Source of the DNA: DASQWC01 sp035640475
Lineage (GTDB): Bacteria > Actinomycetota > JAICYB01
Assembly (NCBI GenBank): GCA_035640475.1
Contig: DASQWC010000105.1
Coordinates: forward strand, 1-29,295
Length of the DNA stretch: 29,295 nucleotides
Reading direction: 5' to 3'
The translations under genes and the position numbers were made by a program. Each line of letters begins with the position of its first letter. The first letter of the stretch is position 1. This document shows, piece by piece, positions 23,525 to 29,295 of the stretch. Below the pieces are notes generated by a model. It was not told the origin of the DNA and did no database searches. It was given only the letters and a program-made list of their open reading frames with translations.

Positions 23525-23526
23525 CT
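23521..23526 (+). promoter_or_regulatory. Possible -10 hexamer of the fadD19-like operon
   Basis: TCTACT at -13 to -8 from the GTG at 23534, overlapping the operator. TTGGCG at 23497-23502 is an acceptable -35 with an 18-bp spacer. No ribosome binding site is present, consistent with a leaderless mRNA. Confidence 0.45.
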
Positions 23527-23533
23527 CTGCTCC

Positions 23534-25129
23534 GTGGCGTTCAACCTCGCCGATCTCATCGAGCATTCCGTCGACCTCGTCGGCGATCGCACCGCGGTCG
23601 TCGTGGGCGATCGGCGCGTGACCTACAAGGAGCTGGACGAGCGCGCGAACCGTCTGGCCCACCACCTCGCGGCCAACGGCGTCACGAAGGATTCGACGGT
23701 CGGCATCTACTCGCACAACTCCATCGAGTTCGTCGAGACGATGTTCGCCGCATTCAAGCTCCGCGCCGTCCCGATCAACGTGAACTACCGCTACGTCGCC
23801 GAAGAGCTCGAGTACCTTTTCGACAATGCCGATCTCGTAGCGCTCGTCCACCAGCGTCAGTTCGCGCCGGTGGTCGCGCAGGTGCTCCCACGGTCGCCGC
23901 TTCTCAAGCACGTCGTCGTCATCGAAGACGGAAGCGACGTGCCGTATGAGGGCGTTGAGTACGAAGCGGCGCTCGCCGAGCAGTCACCGGAGCGCGACTT
24001 CGAGCCGCGTTCGGACGACGACATCTACATGCTGTACACGGGCGGGACGACCGGGATGCCGAAGGGCGTCGTCTATCGCCACGAAGACGTGTGGCGTGTC
24101 CTCGGCGGTGGAATCGACTTTCAGTCCGGCGTAGCGATCACCGACGAGTGGCAGCAGTCGCGCACGGGAGCCGAGGCGCCGGCGGCCGGCGTGTCGTTCC
24201 CAATCGCGCCGCTGATGCACGGCGCCGGTCAGTGGGGAACGTTCAACGCGCTGTTCGGCGGGAACACTGTGGTCCTCATTCCGAAATTCGATCCGCACGA
24301 GGTGTGGAAGCTCGTGCAGCGCGAGAAGGTCAATACGATCGCCGTCACGGGCGACGCGATGGCCCGTCCGATGGTGGAAGCGCTGCGCGAGGGATCCTAC
24401 GACACGTCGTCGGTCGTCGCCTTCTCGAGCACGGCCGCCGTCTTCTCGCCGTCGATCAAGGACGAGTACCTCGAGCTGCTGCCGAACTGCTTCCTGACAG
24501 AAGCGATCGGCGCGACGGAGACCGGGTTCTCCGGGCTCACCATGCATCAGAAGGGCCAGAAGGCGAGGGGCGGCGGTCCGACCGTGAACATCGGCCCGGA
24601 GACGATCGTCATCGACGACGACGGCACTCCGATCGAGCCCGGCTCGGGCAAGATCGGCCGCATTGCGCGCAGCGGCCACGTCCCGCTGCGCTACCACAAG
24701 GATCCGGAGAAGTCTGCGGCGACATTCATCACGATCAACGGCGTCCGCTACTCGATCCCCGGCGACTTCGCGCGCGTCGAGGAGGACGGCTCGGTCACGC
24801 TCCTCGGCCGGGGATCGAACTGCATCAATTCTGGCGGGGAGAAGATCTTCCCCGAAGAGGTCGAGGGCGCCTTGAAGTCGCATCCGGACGTCTTCGACGC
24901 GATCGTCGTCGGCGTGCCCGACGAGCGCTTTGGGAGCCGGGTCGCCGCCGTCGTCCAGGCGCGCGAGGGAAGAGAACCGACCCTCGAGCAGCTCGATCAG
25001 CATGTCCGGACGAAGATCGCCGGCTACAAGGTTCCCCGTGAGCTCTTCTTGGTGGACGAAGTGAAGCGCCAGCCCAGCGGCAAACCCGACTATCCGTGGG
25101 CGCAGGAATACGCTCTCAAGAACAGATGA
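23534..25129 (+). CDS. fadD19: FadD19-like steroid side-chain acyl-CoA ligase
   Basis: 531 aa from GTG 23534. It resembles what I recall of mycobacterial FadD19 along its whole length, with NLADLIEHSVD at the start, NVNYRYVAEELEYLFDNAD, YTGGTTGMPKGV (168-179) and a long shared C-terminal stretch around GYKVPRELFLVDEVK. The catalytic lysine is Lys517 in PSGKPDY. FadD19 activates C26 carboxylates of sterols, including C24-branched ones, to CoA thioesters. The KstR-like site immediately upstream fits. An open frame extends further upstream, but the operator and likely -10 lie inside it and the conserved N-terminus begins here. It overlaps the flavoprotein gene by ATGA. Confidence 0.9.
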   Translation: MAFNLADLIEHSVDLVGDRTAVVVGDRRVTYKELDERANRLAHHLAANGVTKDSTVGIYSHNSIEFVETMFAAFKLRAVPINVNYRYVAEELEYLFDNADLVALVHQRQFAPVVAQVLPRSPLLKHVVVIEDGSDVPYEGVEYEAALAEQSPERDFEPRSDDDIYMLYTGGTTGMPKGVVYRHEDVWRVLGGGIDFQSGVAITDEWQQSRTGAEAPAAGVSFPIAPLMHGAGQWGTFNALFGGNTVVLIPKFDPHEVWKLVQREKVNTIAVTGDAMARPMVEALREGSYDTSSVVAFSSTAAVFSPSIKDEYLELLPNCFLTEAIGATETGFSGLTMHQKGQKARGGGPTVNIGPETIVIDDDGTPIEPGSGKIGRIARSGHVPLRYHKDPEKSAATFITINGVRYSIPGDFARVEEDGSVTLLGRGSNCINSGGEKIFPEEVEGALKSHPDVFDAIVVGVPDERFGSRVAAVVQAREGREPTLEQLDQHVRTKIAGYKVPRELFLVDEVKRQPSGKPDYPWAQEYALKNR

Positions 25130-26229
25130 GAACGCGCATCTGCGACGAGTTCGGCATCGAATACCCGATCTTCGGGTTCACGCCGTCGCCGGAGGTCGCC
25201 GCCGCCATCAGCCGTTCGGGCGGCATGGGCGTGCTGGGAGCCGTCCGCTACAACGATCCGGCCGATCTCGCCGACGCGCTCGATTGGATGGACACAAACG
25301 TCGACGGCAAGCCGTACGGCGTCGACGTCGTCATGCCGATGAAGATCCCGACGGAAGGCACGCCGACCGACCTCGGTGAGCTCATTCCCAAGGCCCACCG
25401 CGATTGGGTCGACGACACACTCCGAAAGCTCGGCGTTCCACCGTTGCCGGACTCATCCGAGCACAACGAAGGCGTGCTCGGGTGGCTGCACTCGGTCGCG
25501 CGGTCGCACGTCGACGTCGCGTTGGAGCACCCGATCCGGCTCATCGCGAACGCGCTCGGCTCCCCTCCGGACGACATCATCGAACGCGTGCACGAGCACG
25601 GCGTGAAGGTTGCCGCGCTCGCCGGAAAAGCAGTGCATGCCGAACGTCACGTCGGACGGGGTGTCGACATCGTCGTCGCCCAGGGACACGAAGCAGGCGG
25701 GCACACCGGTGAGATCGCGTCGATGGTGCTGTGGCCGGAGATCGTCGACGCCGTCGGCAAGGACGCATTCGTGCTCGGCGCCGGCGGTGTCGGAAGCGGC
25801 CGCCAAATCGCTGCCGCGCTCGCGCTGGGCTGCGACGGGGTGTGGATGGGATCGATGTGGCTGACCACGCAAGAGAACGCGATGATGGGTCAGATCGGCG
25901 CGACGACGAAGGCGATCCTCGCCGCGTCGTCGTCCGACACCGTTCGCACGCGCATCTACACGGGCAAGCCGGCGCGGCTGCTGAAGACCGAGTGGACGAA
26001 CGCCTGGGACGATGAAGACGCGCCCGAGCCGCTCCCGATGCCGTTGCAGAACCTTCTCGTCGCCGAGGCGCACCAGCGGTTGATGCTCGCCAACGACCCG
26101 AACCTGGTGTCGATGCCCGTCGGTCAGATCGTCGGCCGCATGAACGAGATCAGGCCGGTGGCCGATGTGATCGCCGATCTCGTGTCCGGTTACGAGGAAG
26201 CCGCCGGCCGGATCGAAAAGGGCCGCTAG
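25126..26229 (+). CDS. Nitronate monooxygenase-family flavoprotein
   Basis: 367 aa with the NMO/2-nitropropane dioxygenase TIM barrel: SRSGGMGVLGA near residue 30, VAQGHEAGGHTGE around 190 (FMN-phosphate and active-site His region) and GAGGVGSGRQIAAALALGCDGVWMG. It most resembles the mycobacterial Rv1533-type branch (MKTAICDRFGIEFP start, as I recall it) rather than IpdC, which acts on steroid ring remnants. The start is ATG 25126 within the FadD19 stop (ATGA), so the two are co-translated. It may be an FMN-dependent reductase of an enoyl-CoA or nitronate; unresolved. Its TAG overlaps that of the converging gene (CTAG, 26226-26229). Confidence 0.88.
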   Translation: MRTRICDEFGIEYPIFGFTPSPEVAAAISRSGGMGVLGAVRYNDPADLADALDWMDTNVDGKPYGVDVVMPMKIPTEGTPTDLGELIPKAHRDWVDDTLRKLGVPPLPDSSEHNEGVLGWLHSVARSHVDVALEHPIRLIANALGSPPDDIIERVHEHGVKVAALAGKAVHAERHVGRGVDIVVAQGHEAGGHTGEIASMVLWPEIVDAVGKDAFVLGAGGVGSGRQIAAALALGCDGVWMGSMWLTTQENAMMGQIGATTKAILAASSSDTVRTRIYTGKPARLLKTEWTNAWDDEDAPEPLPMPLQNLLVAEAHQRLMLANDPNLVSMPVGQIVGRMNEIRPVADVIADLVSGYEEAAGRIEKGR

Positions 26230-26235
26230 GCCTTC
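26215..26235. terminator. Weak imperfect hairpin over convergent stop codons
   Basis: GAAAAGGGCC-GCTA-GGCCTTCTC is an imperfect stem centred on the overlapping stop codons of the flavoprotein (+) and the disulfide oxidoreductase (-). The flanks are A-rich on one side and T-rich on the other, so it might terminate both transcripts. Evidence is weak. Confidence 0.28.
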
Positions 26236-27584
26236 TCGAGCTCCTGCACGGCGGTCTCGATCGCACGGTGGAACGTCGGATACGCGTAGATCATCGTGCC
26301 GAGTGTCTTCAGGGGCACGCGTGCGTGGATGGCCAGCGCCAGCATCGACAGCACCTCACCGCCGCACGGACCGGCCGACGTCGCGCCGACGAGCACGCCG
26401 CGCTTGCGGTCGGCAACGAGCTTGATGAAGCCTTCGCCCTTGTGGATCCAGCCCCGCGTGGACGACGGGATGTCGCTTTTTCCAACGGCGACGTCGATGC
26501 CCTGCTCGCGAGCCTTCGGCTCGGTGAGCCCGGCAGCGCCGATCTCCGGGTCGGTGAACGTGACGCGCGGAAGTGCAGCATAATCGGCGGGCTCGACCGC
26601 TTCCCCTTGCAGGTCTTTGAAGATGATCGCCGCGTGGTACATCGCGATGTGTGTGAACAGACCCTTGCCGGTGACGTCGCCGAGCGCCCACAGTCCGTCA
26701 CCGGCGCGCAGGTGATCGTCGACCTCGATGAATTTCGCCTCAGGGTCGAGCCCGGCGGCCTCGACGTTCAGCCGTTTGAGATCGGCCCTTCTTCCGGTCG
26801 CCACGAGCAAACGCTCACCTGAGACGTCCTGGCCTTCCTGGAGCCGGACATAGACCTTCCCGTGCTGCTTGGACACGGAAGTTGCCTTTGCTCCCGTAGC
26901 AATCGTGATGCCCTCGTCCGAGAATGTTTTCTGCAAGAGCTCGCACGCCTCGACTTCCTCCATCGACAGGATGTGCCGCTCGCCCTCGACGATCGTCACC
27001 TCCGAACCGAAGTGCGCAAACACCTGGGCGAGCTCGCAGCCGATCGCTCCACCTCCGAGAACGACGAGCGAAGACGGAACATGGTCGGCCTCGATGGCTT
27101 CACGGTTCGTCCAATAGTCGACGTTCGATAAACCGTCGATGGGTGGAATGACCGGCTCGGTTCCCGTGGCGACGACGAGCGCGCGCTCGGCCGTGTACTC
27201 GGTGCCGTCGACCTCGACCGATTTCGTGCCGGTAAGCCGTCCGGTTCCGCGCACGAAACGGCCGCCTTTCTTCTCGAAACGCTCGACGGCAACCTTGTCG
27301 TCCCAGTTGTCCGTCGCTTCGTTACGGATGCGCGACGCGACCTTCGTCCAGTTGGGCTCGACCTTCAACGTGCCGGCGAAGTCGGGGAGCCGGCGGGCTT
27401 CGGCGATCAGATCCGCGGCGCGGACCATCATTTTCGACGGGATACAGCCCCAGTACGGGCACTCGCCGCCGACGAGGCGGTGATCGATGCCGATCACGTC
27501 GCGGCCGGCGTCGGCCAGCTTGCCGGCAAGATATTCGCCGCCCGGTCCCATACCGAGAACGATCACATCCGCCGTCGTGCTCAT
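26226..27584 (-). CDS. FAD-dependent pyridine nucleotide-disulfide oxidoreductase (DLD/MerA-like)
   Basis: 452 aa. FAD loop GMGPGGEYLA (11-20), redox-active disulfide CPYWGC (Cys42, Cys47), NAD loop VVLGGGAIGCELAQVFAHFGSEV, and the second FAD motif LWALGDVTG. The C-terminal HxHPTLSE of lipoamide dehydrogenase is replaced by YAYPTFHR, so the His-Glu base is missing and it is probably not a genuine lipoamide dehydrogenase; a quinone, thiol or metal reductase is more likely. ATG 27584 is chosen for the 9-nt spacing from GGTAGG; ATG 27590 is possible. Head to head with the thioesterase. Confidence 0.88.
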   Translation of the reverse strand: MSTTADVIVLGMGPGGEYLAGKLADAGRDVIGIDHRLVGGECPYWGCIPSKMMVRAADLIAEARRLPDFAGTLKVEPNWTKVASRIRNEATDNWDDKVAVERFEKKGGRFVRGTGRLTGTKSVEVDGTEYTAERALVVATGTEPVIPPIDGLSNVDYWTNREAIEADHVPSSLVVLGGGAIGCELAQVFAHFGSEVTIVEGERHILSMEEVEACELLQKTFSDEGITIATGAKATSVSKQHGKVYVRLQEGQDVSGERLLVATGRRADLKRLNVEAAGLDPEAKFIEVDDHLRAGDGLWALGDVTGKGLFTHIAMYHAAIIFKDLQGEAVEPADYAALPRVTFTDPEIGAAGLTEPKAREQGIDVAVGKSDIPSSTRGWIHKGEGFIKLVADRKRGVLVGATSAGPCGGEVLSMLALAIHARVPLKTLGTMIYAYPTFHRAIETAVQELEKA

Positions 27585-27593
27585 CAGCATGAA

Positions 27594-27613
27594 CCTACCC
27601 AAATCGCGGTAGG
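27594..27613. promoter_or_regulatory. Back-to-back ribosome binding sites forming an inverted repeat
   Basis: CCTACC-N8-GGTAGG. The right arm is the GGTAGGG Shine-Dalgarno of the thioesterase gene (+) and the left arm, read on minus, that of the disulfide oxidoreductase. The dyad is therefore explained by two ribosome binding sites, though an operator cannot be excluded. Confidence 0.5.
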
Positions 27614-27621
27614 GTCCGACC

Positions 27622-28026
27622 ATGCCGCCGTTCACGAATAGTATCCGCGTCCGCTACAACGAGTGCGACGCACAGGGCGCCGTGTTCAACGCGAACTACC
27701 TCACATACTTCGACGTGACGATCACCGAGCTGTGGCGCGACGCCTTCGGCTCCTACGACGAGGCGTTGCAGCGCTTCGGCGTCGACCTCGTCGTCGGTGA
27801 GACGAACGTGAAGTACATCCGGCCGGCCCGCTTCGACGACGAGCTCGACATCGCCTTACGTGTCGAGAAGCTCGGGACGACGTCGCTCACCACCGTGTAC
27901 GACGTCCACCGCGACGGTGAACACATCGCAGAGGGACGGATTCGCCACGTGCTCGTCGGCCTCGAGGACGGCAAGAAGCGCGCAATCCCGGACGAGATGC
28001 GGCTCGTGCTCGAACGCTACGCGTAG
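27622..28026 (+). CDS. Acyl-CoA thioesterase (4HBT hot-dog family)
   Basis: 134 aa with the 4-hydroxybenzoyl-CoA thioesterase pattern RYNECDAQGAVFNANYLTYFD, in which Asp16 is the likely catalytic acid. ATG 27622 has AGGG 7 nt upstream. It should hydrolyse an acyl-CoA, perhaps recovering CoA from stalled intermediates of the neighbouring pathways. It overlaps the converging MerR gene by 10 nt at the 3' end. Confidence 0.9.
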   Translation: MPPFTNSIRVRYNECDAQGAVFNANYLTYFDVTITELWRDAFGSYDEALQRFGVDLVVGETNVKYIRPARFDDELDIALRVEKLGTTSLTTVYDVHRDGEHIAEGRIRHVLVGLEDGKKRAIPDEMRLVLERYA

Positions 28027-28445
28027 CCCGCGCGGTCGGCCATCGATCGCGCATGGGCGGCGACCCTGGCGCTGAAGACCGGGCACCGATCGGGCGTCGG
28101 ATGCGGACACGCGATCGTGTGCTCGAGCATCTCCTTCGCACGAGCAACGAACTCGAGCTGCGCCTCGAGATCGGCCAGCCGGGCTCTTGCGACCTCGCGC
28201 CAGTCCGGGTTCACGCGTCCGTCGGCGTCGACGATCTGCGCGACCTCCGCGAGCGTGAAGCCTGCGACCTTCAGCAAATCGACGACGGCGACCTGTTCGA
28301 CGGCGCCCTGCTCGTACGTGCGCTTGCCGCCCGCGCGTCCGACGGGCTTGAGCAAGCCGCGCCGCTCGTAGAAGCGGAGGGCCGACGGCGCAACGCCGGT
28401 GCGCGCCGCCAGATCGCCGATCGTCAGGGTGTTCACCTGAACCAT
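28017..28445 (-). CDS. MerR-family transcriptional regulator
   Basis: 142 aa. Residues 6-75 are a MerR winged helix-turn-helix (LTIGDLAARTGVAPSALRFYERRGLL, here over residues 7-32), followed by a coiled coil (ARLADLEAQLEFVARAKEMLEH). The C-terminal tail carries two cysteines, Cys113 and Cys121, similar in place to the sensor cysteines of SoxR-like proteins but fewer, so a four-cysteine Fe-S site is not formed by one chain. ATG 28445 overlaps the TAA of the IclR gene (TAATG), so it is cotranscribed with it. Target and signal are unknown. Confidence 0.88.
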   Translation of the reverse strand: MVQVNTLTIGDLAARTGVAPSALRFYERRGLLKPVGRAGGKRTYEQGAVEQVAVVDLLKVAGFTLAEVAQIVDADGRVNPDWREVARARLADLEAQLEFVARAKEMLEHTIACPHPTPDRCPVFSARVAAHARSMADRAGYA

Positions 28446-29295
28446 TAGGCGGGTTCGCGGCCGCCGATCTTTTCGGTGATCGCCGAGCACGAGTAGCGCA
28501 GCCGCTCCGCGTACCGGGGCACCTCGGCGGCCGGGATGTCCCCCTGGAACCCGATCAGGAACAGCGCAAGCGAGACGCGGCCGTTCGCGCCGAAGACCGG
28601 CGCGCCGATGTGATTGAGCCGGTACGTCGCCGAGTTGTCGAGCTCGATGAGCGCGTACTCGTCGACGCGAATCGCGCGAACGTTCTCTTCGAGCGATGGA
28701 CGGCGTCCCTTGCGGGGCGTCTCGGCGGGACGCGGCTGGGGACCGAGTCCGAGCGAGTAGCCGCGCGCGCGCACCGACTCGACGGCCTGCCGGTAGCGCT
28801 TGATGTCGGACTTGCTCGCCGAGGGCCCGACCATCGCCAGCCAGTGATCGACCTCGGTCTGTGACGACCACGCAACGAAGACCGTCCCCAGCGGCGGTGT
28901 CATGGGCAGCCGCTGTCCGGGTTGCACGTCGATGCCGAACGGACGGCGCGAGCTCGTCCGCTGGAGGATCACGATCTGATCCTCGATCGCCGTCGAGGCG
29001 ACGCAGTCCAGACCGAGCTCATCGGACAACGCCTGCATGTGCGGCACGGCAAGCTGCACGGCCGGATTCGACTCGACCGCCGCGCCGCCGAGCGCGACCA
29101 GGGCCGGGCCGAGACCGTAGGTCTTGCGCTCCTCCTCTCGGAGAACGAATCCGGACTCGGTGAGCGCCCCGAGGATCGCGTGCAGTGTGGCTTTGTTGAG
29201 ATCGGTCGACCGCGCGATCTCCGACAGCGTGTAGCGGTCTTCGGGGTGCGCGGCAAGATAGTTCAGGACGGCGATCGATCGTTCGACGGCGGGTG
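28445..29295 (-). CDS. IclR-family transcriptional regulator (N-terminus off the right edge)
   Basis: 282 residues are visible and the frame runs off the window. The first part is the IclR winged helix (AVERSIAVLNYLAAHPED, LSEIARSTDLNKATLHAIL, then a wing ending RKTYGLGPAL). The effector domain follows, with ALSDELGLDCVAST and the RYSCSAITEKIG end. IclR proteins sense small carboxylates and commonly control adjacent catabolic genes. The visible C-terminal stop is TAA at 28447-28445. Its target could lie outside the window. Confidence 0.88.
   Translation of the reverse strand, partial: PAVERSIAVLNYLAAHPEDRYTLSEIARSTDLNKATLHAILGALTESGFVLREEERKTYGLGPALVALGGAAVESNPAVQLAVPHMQALSDELGLDCVASTAIEDQIVILQRTSSRRPFGIDVQPGQRLPMTPPLGTVFVAWSSQTEVDHWLAMVGPSASKSDIKRYRQAVESVRARGYSLGLGPQPRPAETPRKGRRPSLEENVRAIRVDEYALIELDNSATYRLNHIGAPVFGANGRVSLALFLIGFQGDIPAAEVPRYAERLRYSCSAITEKIGGREPA

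Noticed and set aside
25126..26229. Identifying the nitronate monooxygenase-like gene as ipdC
   Set aside because: The start and the extra 90-residue region after the first FMN motif do not match IpdC as I recall it; it fits another branch better.
1..29295. tRNA or rRNA genes, CRISPR arrays, insertion sequences or integrase genes
   Set aside because: Looked for and not seen; the two GC-rich repeats have neither regular spacing nor a transposase, so they are reported as interspersed repeats only.

Overview
The window is about 29 kb of GC-rich, densely packed DNA that reads as an accessory lipid/sterol catabolism island of a high-GC actinobacterium, probably an uncultured member of the Acidimicrobiia or a relative; the taxon is inference. 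Pointers are a mycothiol-type DinB/MDMPI protein, a PPOX/F420-type split-barrel protein, many CoA-thioester enzymes, KstR-like inverted repeats at promoters, and frequent GTG/TTG starts with 4-nt gene overlaps. No rRNA, tRNA, CRISPR array, transposase or phage gene is visible. No stretch longer than 300 bases lacks a gene; the longest gap is about 174 bp (23360-23533).

Layout. (1) 1-132, minus: start of a MaoC-type dehydratase behind a perfect 18-bp palindrome. (2) 187-969, minus, a crotonase, diverging from a five-gene plus operon (1011-7312: acyl-CoA ligase, membrane domain plus MFS transporter, aldehyde dehydrogenase, SnoaL-like protein, acyl-CoA dehydrogenase). (3) 7309-12258, minus: MOSC protein, MDMPI-like protein, carboxylesterase, crotonase, quinone oxidoreductase and a copper lipoprotein, transcribed in the reverse of that order. 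(4) 12378-17143, minus: seven overlapping genes, in transcription order two DUF35/OB-fold proteins, Ltp4-like and Ltp3-like thiolase-fold proteins, a cupin, an EchA19-like crotonase and a PPOX-fold protein, headed by a KstR-like site. (5) 17208-21584: aldo/keto reductase (+), old-yellow-enzyme-like flavoprotein and sulfotransferase-fold protein (-), DUF1214 protein (+). (6) 21593-23359, minus: a large secreted protein with an LPKTG sorting signal. (7) 23534-26229, plus: FadD19-like steroid acyl-CoA ligase and a nitronate monooxygenase-like flavoprotein, again behind a KstR-like site. (8) 26226-29295: pyridine-nucleotide disulfide oxidoreductase (-), hot-dog thioesterase (+), MerR and IclR regulators (-).

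How it fits together. FadD19, EchA19, Ltp3/Ltp4 and their DUF35 partner are the mycobacterial/rhodococcal set for degrading sterol side chains, including C24-branched ones. Here the same set occurs with KstR-like sites in front of four transcription units. A reasonable model is import (MFS), CoA activation (two ligases), dehydrogenation (ACAD), hydration (crotonases, MaoC), retro-aldol cleavage (Ltp/DUF35) and aldehyde oxidation (ALDH). The pathway assignment rests on family recognition by eye and was not computed.

The most unusual signals are: a two-copy GC-rich palindromic element lying inside two reading frames at domain junctions; a DUF35 partner split into zinc-less and zinc-ribbon halves at one of those copies; operator and -10 overlaps next to leaderless starts; an LPXTG protein beside the fadD19-like operon; and convergent gene pairs that nearly always share stop codons.
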